Shown: positions 17,673-26,523 of the stretch, piece after piece
Numbering within the stretch: the first letter of the stretch is position 1
How the letters are laid out: each line of letters opens with the position of its first letter
NCBI GenBank assembly: GCA_035621215.1
Contig: CP141729.1
Span: 456,944-520,943, forward strand
Length of the DNA stretch: 64,000 nucleotides
Origin: Oscillospiraceae bacterium MB08-C2-2
Lineage (GTDB): Bacteria; Bacillota; Clostridia; Oscillospirales; Ruminococcaceae
Reading direction: 5' to 3'
Made by a program: the position numbers and the translations under genes
The notes under the pieces: generated by a model
Database searches by the model: none
Told to the model about the DNA's origin: nothing
Seen by the model: only the letters and a program-made list of their open reading frames with translations

Positions 17673-18998
17673 ATGCCGAGTGTTTTTGATAAATCGCTGA
17701 AGGGTGTCAATGTGCGGCATTACAAAAATACGATGAATAGCCCTACAGTATCCATGCCGGTTCCGGATCAGGTGTGCATTGTGATGTCACAGCATATGGG
17801 CAAGCCCTGCAGTGTGTTGGTTTCGGTGAAAGATCAGGTCAAAGTCGGGCAGCCCATTGGTAACAGCGATGCAAGCTTCAGTGCACCGATTCATTCCAGT
17901 GTTTCTGGGGAAGTGATCCGCATTGACCAGATTACCATGCCCAATGGGATGCGCAGTGCGGCGGTGGTTATCCGCAGCGATAAACAGCAAACTGTTTTCG
18001 AAAAAATTGCTCCACCTGTGGTGAACGACTATCCTAGCTTTTTGCAAGCGATTAAGGATGCGGGTATGGTCGGTTTGGGAGGGGCCGGGTTCCCCACTCA
18101 TGTGAAATTCAGCCCTCGCAATCTGGATGAGGTGAACACGCTGTTGGTCAATGCCGCCGAGTGCGAGCCCTACATAACATCGGATTACCGCACCATGATA
18201 GAGGATGCCGAAAGCGTTCTTTCGGGAATCACCATGACAATGAAGTATCTGGAGCTTTCCCAGTGCATCATCGGGATCGAGAGCAACAAACCGGCGGCCA
18301 TTGAGAAAATGCGCAAGCTGGTGGAAAGTGACCCCCGCATCAAGGTGGTGCGCCTTAGCTCCAAGTATCCCCAGGGGGCAGAAAAGGTTTTGATTTATGA
18401 GCTGACTGGCAAGGTGGTGGGAGAAGGCATGCTGCCTGCTGATGTGGGAGTTGTGGTTTCCAATGTGACTACCTTGGCATCCATTGATCATGTAATGCGC
18501 ACCGGTATGCCGCTGGTCAGCCGCCGCATTACGGTGGATGGCAGTGCTATTATGGAACCTAAAAATGTGTTGGTTCCCATCGGCACCCCTATCGCAGATA
18601 TTGCGGCTTTTTGCGGCGGTTATAAGGGAACTCCCCGCAAAATCCTCATGGGCGGGCCTATGATGGGAACAGCGGTTTATGATGAATCCTATCCGGTGAT
18701 AAAGCAAAACAACGCTCTGGTGTTTTTTGATGAGACCCAGGTGGAGGAGTGGGATGAAACTGCCTGCATCCGGTGCGGCCGGTGTGTGCGGGCGTGCCCG
18801 ATGAATTTGATGCCGCTCTGGATTGAGGATAGCTATCAGCGCAAGGATGTTGAGGCGCTTATGGAGTTTAAGGTTAATTTGTGTATGGAATGCGGCTGCT
18901 GTGCTTATGTGTGCCCGGCCAAGCGCCATCTGGTGTTGGTGCACCGTTTAGCCAAGGGTATGGTTCGGAACCACCGGACTGCCCAGACCGGCGCATAA
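17673..18998 (+). CDS. rnfC: Rnf complex subunit RnfC
   Basis: A 441-residue peripheral subunit of the ferredoxin:NAD+ oxidoreductase, with predicted NADH/FMN-binding and SLBB-like domains. Motifs include GLGGAGFPTHVK, NAAECEPYITSDYR and GGPMMG. Two 4Fe-4S motifs are present: CIRCGRCVRACP (about 365) and CMECGCCAYVCP (about 404). AAGGAGG precedes the ATG. It is the first structural gene of the complex in the common clostridial order C-D-G-E-A-B. Confidence 0.96.
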   Translation: MPSVFDKSLKGVNVRHYKNTMNSPTVSMPVPDQVCIVMSQHMGKPCSVLVSVKDQVKVGQPIGNSDASFSAPIHSSVSGEVIRIDQITMPNGMRSAAVVIRSDKQQTVFEKIAPPVVNDYPSFLQAIKDAGMVGLGGAGFPTHVKFSPRNLDEVNTLLVNAAECEPYITSDYRTMIEDAESVLSGITMTMKYLELSQCIIGIESNKPAAIEKMRKLVESDPRIKVVRLSSKYPQGAEKVLIYELTGKVVGEGMLPADVGVVVSNVTTLASIDHVMRTGMPLVSRRITVDGSAIMEPKNVLVPIGTPIADIAAFCGGYKGTPRKILMGGPMMGTAVYDESYPVIKQNNALVFFDETQVEEWDETACIRCGRCVRACPMNLMPLWIEDSYQRKDVEALMEFKVNLCMECGCCAYVCPAKRHLVLVHRLAKGMVRNHRTAQTGA

Positions 18999-19016
18999 GG
19001 AAAGGGGAAAACCATT

Positions 19017-20507
19017 ATGAAACAGAATCTGATGATTACCTCCTCGCCGCATTTTCGCACACATTTGACCACCCGCATTATTATGCGGGATGTCATGATT
19101 GCCCTATTGCCAGCTGTTATAGCTTCTGTGCTGATCTTTGGCTGGAGAGCATTGCTGGTATCGGCCGTGTGCACTGTGGCCAGTGTAGGTTTTGAATATC
19201 TCTATGGACGGTTCGTAAGCAAAAGCTATACCATTATGGATTTGAGCGCGGCTGTTACCGGGCTGCTTCTGGCCTTGAACCTGCCTGTTTCCATCCCTTT
19301 GTGGATGGCGGTTATCGGCTGTTTTGTGGCCATTGTGATTGTAAAACAGCTTTTTGGCGGCTTAGGCAAGAACTTTGCCAACCCTGCTATTGCGGCCCGC
19401 ATTGTTTTAATGCTTTCCTTCACCACTGCCATGACCCAGTGGGTGCTGCCGATCTCCCAGCGGTGGAACGGGGAGCTTACCGGTGCAACGCCTTTGGCAA
19501 TGGCCAGTATTCCGGCTGAGAAAATCCCAGGTTACCTTCAGTTGTTTCTTGGAAATGTGGGCGGCTCTTTGGGAGAAACCAGCAAACTGGCTCTGCTTTT
19601 AGGCTTTGCTTATCTGTTGATTCGCCGTCATGTTCGTATTACCGGCCCTCTCGCTTTTATGGGTACCGTTTTTCTCTTTTCTTGGGCGTTGGGGATGGAC
19701 CCTCTATACCAACTTCTTTCCGGTGGTGTGATCTTAGGTGCCTGCTTTATGGTAACCGACTATGTCACCACACCCACAACCGATCTGGGAAAGCTGATCT
19801 TTGGCATCGGCGGCGGCATTATTACCGTGCTGATCCGCAGCTATGGAAGTGCGCCTGAGGGTGTTTCCTTTGCCATCCTGCTTATGAATATCTGCACACC
19901 TCATATTGACCGGCTGACCCATACCCGGCCTTTTGGCATTCCGCGGCGGCTGACCAAGCAATCCGTTCGGGAGGCTATGGTGCGCGCCAAGCAGAGCATG
20001 CTGGGTCCAACCATCATCTTGGCGGCGATTTGCCTGATCATTACAGCGGCTTTGTCGGTAACCTATTCTTCCACCCATACCCGCATTGCCGAGCAGGAAG
20101 AAAGCGCTTCCTTTGAGGCGAGAAACCGGATGCTTCCGGCGGCTGGGGGCGAATTTGAGGCTGTGGAGCTTGCCCAGGCACCTGAAGGTATGCTGGAGGC
20201 CTATAAAGCCTCTAATGGAGCGGGCTATGTATTCAAAGCGCAATCCAACGGATATAAGGCACAGGTTCCCGTTATGGTGGCGTTGGACGAAAAAGGCGAG
20301 ATTCTTGCCATTGAGATGCTCCCCAACTCCGAAAGCCCGGGTATTGGTAGCCGTGTAGGGGAAGCTGCGTATCTGCAAAAATACACAGGTCAGAAAAATG
20401 GCGATCAGGTGGAAAGTGTATCCGGTGCCACCATCACCACCAAGGCTCTGAAAGAAAACCTGCGGATTGTGCAGGAAGCCTATAATCTGATTCAGGGAGG
20501 GAAGTAA
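19017..20507 (+). CDS. rnfD: Fused RnfD-RnfG subunit
   Basis: A single 496-residue ORF combines two subunits that are normally separate. Residues 1-325 are RnfD: about eight membrane segments, the GGLGKNFANPAIAAR segment, and LTGATPLA (Thr158), the position of covalently bound FMN. After a further membrane helix (330-348), residues 350-496 are RnfG: an FMN-binding domain with ESPGIGSRVGE and SGAT (469-472), the second covalent FMN site. There is no stop or internal start with an RBS between the halves. A separate rnfG gene is absent, so the fusion supplies both functions. Confidence 0.92.
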   Translation: MKQNLMITSSPHFRTHLTTRIIMRDVMIALLPAVIASVLIFGWRALLVSAVCTVASVGFEYLYGRFVSKSYTIMDLSAAVTGLLLALNLPVSIPLWMAVIGCFVAIVIVKQLFGGLGKNFANPAIAARIVLMLSFTTAMTQWVLPISQRWNGELTGATPLAMASIPAEKIPGYLQLFLGNVGGSLGETSKLALLLGFAYLLIRRHVRITGPLAFMGTVFLFSWALGMDPLYQLLSGGVILGACFMVTDYVTTPTTDLGKLIFGIGGGIITVLIRSYGSAPEGVSFAILLMNICTPHIDRLTHTRPFGIPRRLTKQSVREAMVRAKQSMLGPTIILAAICLIITAALSVTYSSTHTRIAEQEESASFEARNRMLPAAGGEFEAVELAQAPEGMLEAYKASNGAGYVFKAQSNGYKAQVPVMVALDEKGEILAIEMLPNSESPGIGSRVGEAAYLQKYTGQKNGDQVESVSGATITTKALKENLRIVQEAYNLIQGGK

Positions 20508-20509
20508 CC

Positions 20510-21190
20510 ATGAAGAAAAAGTCTCGTCTTCAGGTTTTCACCAAAGGCATTATCCGGGAAAACCCGGTTTTTGTTCTGGCCTTGGGCACCTGCTCTACCC
20601 TGGCGGTTACCACCTCGGTTTCCAACGCACTGGGCATGGGAGCGGTTGTTCTGGTTGTGCTCACTTTTTCCAATGCCATTATTTCGTCACTGAAACATAT
20701 TATTCCCAATGAGGTTCGTATCCCGGCTTTTATTGTGGTCATTTCCGGTTTAATGACCATTGTGGAGCTGGTAACCAAGGCTTATGCTCCCGCTTTAAAT
20801 GAATCTTTGGGGATTTTTCTCCCGCTTGTAGTGGTCAACTGCATTATTTTGGGCCGGGCCGAAGCCTTTGCCAGTAAGAATACAGTTTGGGATTCCATTC
20901 TGGATGGTGCCGGTATGGGTGTGGGCTTCACACTGGCTCTGTTCCTTATGGGTGTTATTCGTGAATTGATCGGGCAGGGCAGCTTGTTTGGCTTTGCTAT
21001 TTTGCCCAAGGGCATTGAGACCATGAATATTTTCATTCTGGCACCCGGGGGTTTCTTTGTATTTGGCTGCCTCATTGCTGCTGTCAACAAAATTACTGCC
21101 ATGCAGGGCAAACAGCGCCAGAATCAGATGGGATGTGCGGCATGTCCCAATGGGCAGCTGTGCTCCAATGCACAGGAAAAGGGGGAATAG
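20510..21190 (+). CDS. rnfE: Rnf complex subunit RnfE
   Basis: A 226-residue membrane subunit with six predicted helices. Family motifs are ENPVFVLALGTCSTLAVTTS, VELVTKAYAP, LPLVVVNCIILGRAEAFA, and LDGAGMGVGFTLAL. The C terminus adds a soluble extension with CAACPNGQLC, a Cys-pair motif that is unusual for RnfE and might bind iron or zinc. It starts two bases after the rnfDG stop and is followed by rnfA. Confidence 0.95.
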   Translation: MKKKSRLQVFTKGIIRENPVFVLALGTCSTLAVTTSVSNALGMGAVVLVVLTFSNAIISSLKHIIPNEVRIPAFIVVISGLMTIVELVTKAYAPALNESLGIFLPLVVVNCIILGRAEAFASKNTVWDSILDGAGMGVGFTLALFLMGVIRELIGQGSLFGFAILPKGIETMNIFILAPGGFFVFGCLIAAVNKITAMQGKQRQNQMGCAACPNGQLCSNAQEKGE

Positions 21191-21193
21191 AGC

Positions 21194-21790
21194 GTGGCCA
21201 GAAATATCTTTTTTGTGCTGGTGAGCACGATTTTGGTGGATAACTTTATCTTGTCTAAATTCTTGGGCATATGCCCTTTTCTTGGTGTCAGCAAAAAGCT
21301 GAGCTCTGCCATTGGCATGAGCTGGGCTGTAACCTTTGTTATGGTGCTTGCTTCGGCTGTGACATGGCCTGTCTATACCTATCTGCTGCGTCCAAACGGG
21401 CTGGAATATTTGAACACGCTGATTTTTATTCTGGTTATTGCTTCTCTGGTTCAGCTTGTTGAAACAGTTGTGCGCAAGCTGGTTCCACCCTTGTATCAGT
21501 CTTTGGGGGTATACCTCCCTTTGATTACCACCAACTGTGCTGTTTTGGCTATAACGCTTCTGAATGTCACACAGGAATATAACTTTCTGCTTTCCGTTGT
21601 CAATGCGCTGGGTGCCGGTTTAGGCTTTATGCTGGCTATGGTGTTGTTTTCGGGTGTACGCATTCGGCTGGAAAACAACGATGGGATTCCCGCTTCTTTT
21701 CGGGGGCTACCCATTACACTGGTTGCGGCTTCTATCGTATCCATTGCGTTTATGGGGTTTGCCGGCGTGGCAGACGGCTTGTTCGGCTAA
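21194..21790 (+). CDS. rnfA: Rnf complex subunit RnfA
   Basis: A 198-residue membrane subunit, homologous to RnfE but inverted in topology. Signatures are VLVSTILVDNFILSKFLGICPFLGVS, and LPLITTNCAVLAITLLN; the Cys residues in these segments ligate a shared intramembrane 2Fe-2S cluster in solved Rnf structures. The start is GTG 21194 with GGGGGAA upstream, three bases after the rnfE stop. The remaining subunit gene, rnfB, follows after 79 bases. Confidence 0.95.
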   Translation: MARNIFFVLVSTILVDNFILSKFLGICPFLGVSKKLSSAIGMSWAVTFVMVLASAVTWPVYTYLLRPNGLEYLNTLIFILVIASLVQLVETVVRKLVPPLYQSLGVYLPLITTNCAVLAITLLNVTQEYNFLLSVVNALGAGLGFMLAMVLFSGVRIRLENNDGIPASFRGLPITLVAASIVSIAFMGFAGVADGLFG

Positions 21791-21869
21791 AAAGGGGATT
21801 GCTTTGGGGGTTGTAATAAGGGGTTATTGCTGAAATGTTTTCAGCAGACTGTAAAAGGGAGGAAAAACT

Positions 21870-22682
21870 ATGCTGCTTTCAGTAGTTATAGCGGCTATGA
21901 TCAGCATTGTGGCGGGTGTTGTTCTGACCGTTGCATCTAAGAAATTCGCAGTTCAGGTCAATGAGAAGGTGGAGGAAGTCAGAGAGCTGCTGCCCGGAGC
22001 CAACTGCGGCGCCTGCGGCTTTGCCGGCTGTGATGATTATGCCAAAAATTTGGTGGAGTATGGTGTGAAAACCAATCTTTGCGTTCCGGGCGGAACGGGC
22101 CTTGCCCGCCAGATCAGCCAAGTCCTCGGCTTACCATTTGAAGAGGTGGAGCCTCGCTACGCCGTGGTAAAATGCTCGGGCACCAAGGAACATACCAGCT
22201 ATATCATGGATTATCAAGGGCCCAAAACCTGTGAGGCCTGCAATTATTTTTATCGGGGCAGAGGCAGCTGCTCTCATTCGTGTCTGGGGCTGGGGGACTG
22301 TGTTTCCGTTTGCCGTTATGGGGCGCTGACCATTGAGGATAATGTGGCGGTTGTCAATAAAGCACTTTGCGTTGCCTGTGGCTTGTGCGTTGGGGTGTGC
22401 CCCAATCATTTAATTCAGATTATCCCTTTCTCCAGTCAGGTATTTGTGGGCTGTTCCTCAACCGATACCGGTGCGTTTGTGCGCAAACTCTGTACAGCAG
22501 GGTGTATTGGCTGTAAAAAGTGTGAAAAGGTTTGTGAATTTGGGGCCATTACCATTACCAACAACTTGGCTAACATTGATCCGGCAAAATGCACCAATTG
22601 TGCCGCCTGCGTTTCGGCATGCCCCACCGGGATTATTCATATCATGGATTGGAAGCACCCGGCTGTGGCAGCAACAAACTAA
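21870..22682 (+). CDS. rnfB: Rnf complex subunit RnfB (ferredoxin-accepting)
   Basis: A 270-residue iron-sulfur subunit. It has an N-terminal membrane helix (residues 1-22), then the NCGACGFAGCDDYAK motif of the first 4Fe-4S domain, and further ferredoxin-type domains with CVACGLCVGVCP, CIGCKKCEKVC and CTNCAACVSACP. RnfB takes electrons from reduced ferredoxin and passes them into the complex, which pumps Na+ or H+. GGGAGG precedes the ATG. It is the last gene of the operon; a hairpin terminator lies about 140 bases downstream. Confidence 0.96.
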   Translation: MLLSVVIAAMISIVAGVVLTVASKKFAVQVNEKVEEVRELLPGANCGACGFAGCDDYAKNLVEYGVKTNLCVPGGTGLARQISQVLGLPFEEVEPRYAVVKCSGTKEHTSYIMDYQGPKTCEACNYFYRGRGSCSHSCLGLGDCVSVCRYGALTIEDNVAVVNKALCVACGLCVGVCPNHLIQIIPFSSQVFVGCSSTDTGAFVRKLCTAGCIGCKKCEKVCEFGAITITNNLANIDPAKCTNCAACVSACPTGIIHIMDWKHPAVAATN

Positions 22683-22824
22683 AAAACAGATGGGATAAAT
22701 TCAGCTTTGCTGCATACACTATCTGAGCAAGCAAAGACAGCACCTTTGCTGCGTAAATGCTGCGGTATTGATTTTTTGTGCGGAGAGACAAAAAATTTTT
22801 AGCGCCATTGGAACTTCCTCTAAC

Positions 22825-22855
22825 AAAGCCGGCAGCATTAGACTGCCGGCTTTTC
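22825..22855 (+). terminator. Terminator of the rnf operon
   Basis: The stem AAAGCCGGCAG/CTGCCGGCTTTT has a seven-base loop and a short T-run. It lies 140 bases after rnfB. Confidence 0.8.
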
Positions 22856-22861
22856 CTGTAC

Positions 22862-23246
22862 CAATTTTACATTTATGTGGTATAATAACCCCATGGCGCT
22901 TGCATTTTCTGCGAAAAATGCACAGGTGGCTTTCGCAAGGCTTCAGCCACAAAGCGCCTTATGGGGGAACCAGTTCCCCCATAGACCCCCTCTGGCCTCC
23001 CGGCGGGGGAAGGACAAAAGCTTCACCTAGCGCCAGAAAAGGCTTTTTTTTATCACTCGCTGACTAGAGCCTTTCCCATTGAGAAGCAAGGAAACAACAT
23101 GCTCTGGGTAATACCCAGCATAAGAGGCAAAGCCTCCCTTGGCGATTCTTTGCATCCTTTCTCATCGTGGAGAAAGGATGTGCCCTCGCACGGCATGAGT
23201 GCGGAAGTTGAAAATAGTGGCTTTATTAAACTATGGAAAGAAATCT
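22862..23246. repeat. Hairpin-dense intergenic block
   Basis: No coding sequence is supported here. It contains several perfect or near-perfect inverted repeats: GTGGCT/AGCCAC near 22926-22951; ATGGGGGAAC-ca-GTTCCCCCAT at 22961-22982; CTGGGT-aat-ACCCAG at 23104-23118; and ATCCTTTCTC-atcgtg-GAGAAAGGAT at 23154-23179. A TGGTATAAT extended -10 motif occurs at 22878. The spacing and number of hairpins suggest a mosaic of short non-autonomous repeats or a decayed element rather than one regulator. Confidence 0.6.
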
Positions 23247-23249
23247 TAT

Positions 23250-23446
23250 GGTATAATAACCGCAAAGCGCTTATTATACGTTCCATCTTTATGCCCGGCC
23301 TACGGCCACGGTTATTATACGTTCCGTTCTTATGGCCCGCCTACGGCCAAGGGCAATTATACCATTCACTGTGTTCATGCTATAATAACCGCAAAGCGCT
23401 TATTATACACTCTGTTTTTTATGCCCGGCTCACCGCCATGGGCAAT
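23250..23446. repeat. Array of three interspersed GC-hairpin repeats
   Basis: Three units of about 41-54 bp, at 23271, 23312 and 23400, each begin TTATTATAC and then carry TTTATG and a GC-rich inverted core such as GCCCGGCCTACGGCCA. Two are preceded by TATAATAACCGCAAAGCGC, so TATAATAA and TTATTATA form an outer inverted repeat. A fourth unit lies at 28882-28936. The outer arms contain extended -10 sequences (TGGTATAAT) on one or both strands. Confidence 0.7.
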
Positions 23447-23466
23447 CAGAAAGGTTGGGATGACCT

Positions 23467-23970
23467 ATGCGTAAATTGGAGGTCTTTTTTGACTATGCCT
23501 GCCCCTTTTGCCTGCGAGGGCATCAGTACCTATCCGAGTTAATAGCAGCCTTTTCAAACATTGAGATTTTGTGGTGCCCCTGTGAAGCACATCCCCGCCC
23601 GGATTCCTATGGTCCCCACAGCGACCTGTGCATTCAGGGGATGTTCTTTGCCTTGGAGCAGGGTGTGGACATTTGGGAATACCACAAGCGCATGTACAGT
23701 GCCGCTCTCCAGGAAAAGCTTGATATTGAAAATACAGATGTATTGGCCGGCTGTGTAAAGGGTCTGCTGAATCAAGATGCTTTCCGCAGTGCTCTGAAAT
23801 CGGGTATCTATCAAACAGCATTGAATAGCTCCAATGATCATGCCTACCGACAGTCCGGTGTGTGGGCTGTGCCTTCTTATCGAATGGAGGGCCTCCGTCT
23901 GGATTCCGTTGAAAACGTAGGTGTAACAAAAAAGCAGCTGGAGAATTTTATGAGACTTGCCGATAAATAA
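23467..23970 (+). CDS. DsbA-family thioredoxin-fold protein
   Basis: A 167-residue protein with an N-terminal active-site motif CPFC (residues 12-15) in the setting VFFDYACPFCLRG and a helical insertion, ending with SGVWAVPSYRMEGLR, which contains the cis-Pro loop. This is the DsbA/FrnE-like thioredoxin fold. There is no signal peptide, so it is probably cytoplasmic. The neighbouring MsrAB gene suggests a thiol or oxidative-stress role, by inference. A weak RBS (AAAGGTTGGG) precedes the ATG, and a repeat array with promoter-like sequences lies just upstream. Confidence 0.82.
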   Translation: MRKLEVFFDYACPFCLRGHQYLSELIAAFSNIEILWCPCEAHPRPDSYGPHSDLCIQGMFFALEQGVDIWEYHKRMYSAALQEKLDIENTDVLAGCVKGLLNQDAFRSALKSGIYQTALNSSNDHAYRQSGVWAVPSYRMEGLRLDSVENVGVTKKQLENFMRLADK

Positions 23971-24016
23971 TAAAAACAAATGAAACCAAACAGGGGTGAT
24001 CCCCCAAAGGAGAAGA

Positions 24017-24958
24017 ATGTCTGAGATTTATTTGGCTGGTGGCTGCTTCTGGGGAACAGAAAAATACCTGGGGCTGATACCGGGTGTGCTTTCCACCCAG
24101 GTTGGTTATGCCAACGGCAACACCGAGAATCCCACTTATGAAGAGGTCTGCCACCACAATACAGGTCATGCTGAAACGGTAAAAGTGCAGTATGCTCCTG
24201 ACCAATTGCCGCTGAGCACACTTCTTATGCGCTTTTTTGAGTCTATTGACCCAACTTCCCTTAACCGGCAGGGCGGAGACGTTGGCAAACAGTACAGAAC
24301 CGGCATCTACTATACCGATACAGCCGATCTTCCGGCTATTGAAAGGGCGCTGGCCGAGCTTCAAAAATCCTATGAGCGTAAATTAGCCGTGGAGGCTCTG
24401 CCTTTGGCCAACTATTACCCGGCTGAAGAATACCACCAGAAGTATTTGGATAAGAATCCCGGCGGTTATTGCCATATTGGCGGGAGCCTGTTTGAAAAAG
24501 CGGCCCGGCCCCTTAAAGAGTATACCCGGCCGGATTCGCAGCAGCTCAAGGAAATGCTCACCCCTCTCGAATATGAGGTGACCCAGAACAGTGCCACCGA
24601 GCCGCCGTTCCAGAATCAGTATTGGGATTTTGCGGGCGAGGGCATTTATGTGGATATCACAACAGGCGAGCCGCTTTTTTCCTCTCGGGATAAGTTCGAT
24701 TCCGGCTGTGGGTGGCCCAGCTTTTCTAAACCAGTGGAAGAGGCTGCTGTTCAGGAAAAATCCGATCGCTCACACAATATGCTGCGAACCGAGGTGCGCA
24801 GCCGTGGGGGAGATGCTCATTTAGGCCATGTTTTCACCGATGGCCCCGCTCAATTGGGCGGGCTGCGTTACTGCATCAACAGCGCATCTCTTCGGTTTAT
24901 TCCCCGTGAGGCTATGGAGCAGGAGGGCTATGGCCACCTGCTGGGGTTGTTTGATTAG
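24017..24958 (+). CDS. msrAB: Fused peptide methionine sulfoxide reductase MsrA-MsrB
   Basis: A 313-residue bifunctional enzyme that repairs both stereoisomers of methionine sulfoxide. Residues 1-165 are MsrA with the active-site GGCFW (Cys10) and the [14 protein letters not shown] signature. Residues about 175-313 are MsrB with [23 protein letters not shown] and the catalytic Cys in [14 protein letters not shown] (about 286). The conserved MsrB zinc CxxC pairs are absent. ATG 24017 follows AAAGGAGAAG. No signal peptide is visible, and a terminator follows. Confidence 0.95.
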   Translation: MSEIYLAGGCFWGTEKYLGLIPGVLSTQVGYANGNTENPTYEEVCHHNTGHAETVKVQYAPDQLPLSTLLMRFFESIDPTSLNRQGGDVGKQYRTGIYYTDTADLPAIERALAELQKSYERKLAVEALPLANYYPAEEYHQKYLDKNPGGYCHIGGSLFEKAARPLKEYTRPDSQQLKEMLTPLEYEVTQNSATEPPFQNQYWDFAGEGIYVDITTGEPLFSSRDKFDSGCGWPSFSKPVEEAAVQEKSDRSHNMLRTEVRSRGGDAHLGHVFTDGPAQLGGLRYCINSASLRFIPREAMEQEGYGHLLGLFD

Positions 24959-24988
24959 TGCTCGGATTTTGATGCATCGGCTCTAGAT

Positions 24989-25036
24989 AAAAAACCAAGG
25001 CAGTTGCTTATAAAAGCAGCGGCCTTGGTTTTCTTT
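24989..25036 (+). terminator. Terminator after msrAB
   Basis: AAAACCAAGGC pairs with GCCTTGGTTTTC around a 20-base loop. It is followed by TTT and lies about 35 bases after the msrAB stop. Confidence 0.78.
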
Positions 25037-25120
25037 GCGGAATTATATTGGATTCCCTGCATGCAAAATATACTTATAGTATCGGAAAAGATTTTTTACC
25101 TAATTATAACAGGATTTTAC

Positions 25121-25149
25121 TTGTGAAATCCGTGCCTTTTTGCTATACT
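25121..25149 (+). promoter_or_regulatory. Probable promoter of the phosphofructokinase gene
   Basis: TTGTGA at 25121, a 17-bp spacer, and an extended TGC-TATACT at 25141-25149. The leader to the gene is about 130 bases, and no riboswitch was recognised in it. Confidence 0.65.
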
Positions 25150-25287
25150 ATTAGAATGTTGAAAAAACAGGGCTGCTTATGCCATGCAGGATGAGCCTTT
25201 AATTCTTGCATTTTGTGAGCCCCGTTGTCTTTCATATAAAATGATAGTCTCTTTTAGGAGGCTGGGACTTGGGAGGAATGAAGAACC

Positions 25288-26445
25288 GTGAAAAAGCTGT
25301 TAATTATACATGGAGGCGGCCCCACGGCTGTAATCAACGCATCTTTATATGGCGCTATTACCGAAGCAAGGCGGCATTCCAATACTGAGGTCTATGCGGC
25401 TATAGGCGGCACCGGCGGGCTGCTCAAAGGCAATATACGGGAAGTGGGGCATATACCCCAACAACAAATGGAGCTGTTGCTTTCCACCCCGGGCAGTGCT
25501 ATTGGCACCTCTCGGGATCACTTGGAGCCCGAGCAGTATGTCCGTATGGCGGAGATACTGAAAGAGAACCAAATCGGTTATGTGCTTTGCAACGGCGGCA
25601 ACGGCAGCATGGATATGTGCGGTAAGCTGTATGCTGCCTGCAAAGAGCAGGGCTTTAATATCCGGGTTATGGGTATTCCTAAAACCATGGACAATGATTT
25701 GGCTATAACCGATCACAGCCCGGGTTATGGCAGTGCTGCCCGGTATATTGCCCAAAGTGTGCAGGAGCTTTGTGCCGATGTGCGCAGCTTGCCTATCCAT
25801 GTGGTGGTTCTGGAGGCCAGCGGGCGGAATGCCGGCTGGATTACAGCGGCCAGTGCAATGGCAAGAAAGCAGGAAAGCGATGGCCCTGATTTGATTTATG
25901 TGCCGGAACGGCCTTTCATTGAAGCTGAGTTTTTAGAGGATGTTTCAGCCTTAATCCAAAAGAAAAAGAGTGCGGTTGTGGTGGTCAGCGAAGGGCTTAC
26001 AGGCCCCGGCAAAGAGCCCCTTGTTCCGCCTGTTTTCAAGGTCGACCGCTCGGTTTATTATGGAGATATCAGTGCGCATCTGGCCAATATGGTGATTCAG
26101 AAGCTGGGCTATAAGGCCCGCAGTGAAAAACCCGGCCTTTTGGGCAGAGCCTCTATCGCTATGCAGAGCTCCGTCGATCTTGAAGAAGCAAAGCTGGCAG
26201 GAGAGCTGGCCTGCACAGCGGTGTTGGAGGGTGAAAGCGGCAAAATGGTAGCCTTTAAAAGGGTTTCAACCTCTCCCTATAAGATAGAGCCTTTTCTTGT
26301 TGAGATTGAGAAGGTGATGCTCACAGAGCGCACCCTTCCCGATGAATTTATCAATGCCCGGGGCAATTATGTAACCGATGCCTTTACCCAGTGGTGTAAG
26401 CCCCTTCTGGGTGCCGAACTGCCGGATATGGTTGCATTTAACTGA
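25288..26445 (+). CDS. 6-phosphofructokinase, PPi-PFK-like clade
   Basis: A 385-residue PFK-family enzyme that phosphorylates fructose 6-phosphate. The N terminus HGGGPTAVINASLYG and the PKTMDND motif (131-137, with Lys132) are those of clostridial pyrophosphate-dependent enzymes. The phosphoryl-donor loop at 103-107 reads GGNGS, whereas PPi-dependent relatives have Asp at the fourth position (GGND). Gly there is associated with ATP use. Donor specificity is therefore uncertain. A GGGAGGAATGAAGAACC leader precedes ATG 25288. It converges with metY across a shared terminator. Confidence 0.85.
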   Translation: MKKLLIIHGGGPTAVINASLYGAITEARRHSNTEVYAAIGGTGGLLKGNIREVGHIPQQQMELLLSTPGSAIGTSRDHLEPEQYVRMAEILKENQIGYVLCNGGNGSMDMCGKLYAACKEQGFNIRVMGIPKTMDNDLAITDHSPGYGSAARYIAQSVQELCADVRSLPIHVVVLEASGRNAGWITAASAMARKQESDGPDLIYVPERPFIEAEFLEDVSALIQKKKSAVVVVSEGLTGPGKEPLVPPVFKVDRSVYYGDISAHLANMVIQKLGYKARSEKPGLLGRASIAMQSSVDLEEAKLAGELACTAVLEGESGKMVAFKRVSTSPYKIEPFLVEIEKVMLTERTLPDEFINARGNYVTDAFTQWCKPLLGAELPDMVAFN

Positions 26446-26461
26446 AGCGGTTCTGCAAATG

Positions 26462-26494
26462 AAAAAGTCCGCCCAATAAAGGGCGGACTTTTTG
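26462..26494. terminator. Bidirectional terminator between pfk and metY
   Basis: A perfect 13-bp stem, AAAAAGTCCGCCC/GGGCGGACTTTTT, with the loop AATAAA. T-runs on both strands let it serve the convergent pfk and metY transcripts. Confidence 0.93.
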
Positions 26495-26523
26495 TGTGTT
26501 GCAGGGAAAAGAGGGCAGAGGCT

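Noticed and set aside
23250-23446. CRISPR-like array
   Set aside because: The units are irregular, carry internal palindromes, have no unique spacers and a copy recurs elsewhere; there are no cas genes.
23099-23542. A 147-codon plus-strand frame before the DsbA-like gene
   Set aside because: It crosses the hairpins and the interspersed repeat array and then overlaps the real gene out of frame.
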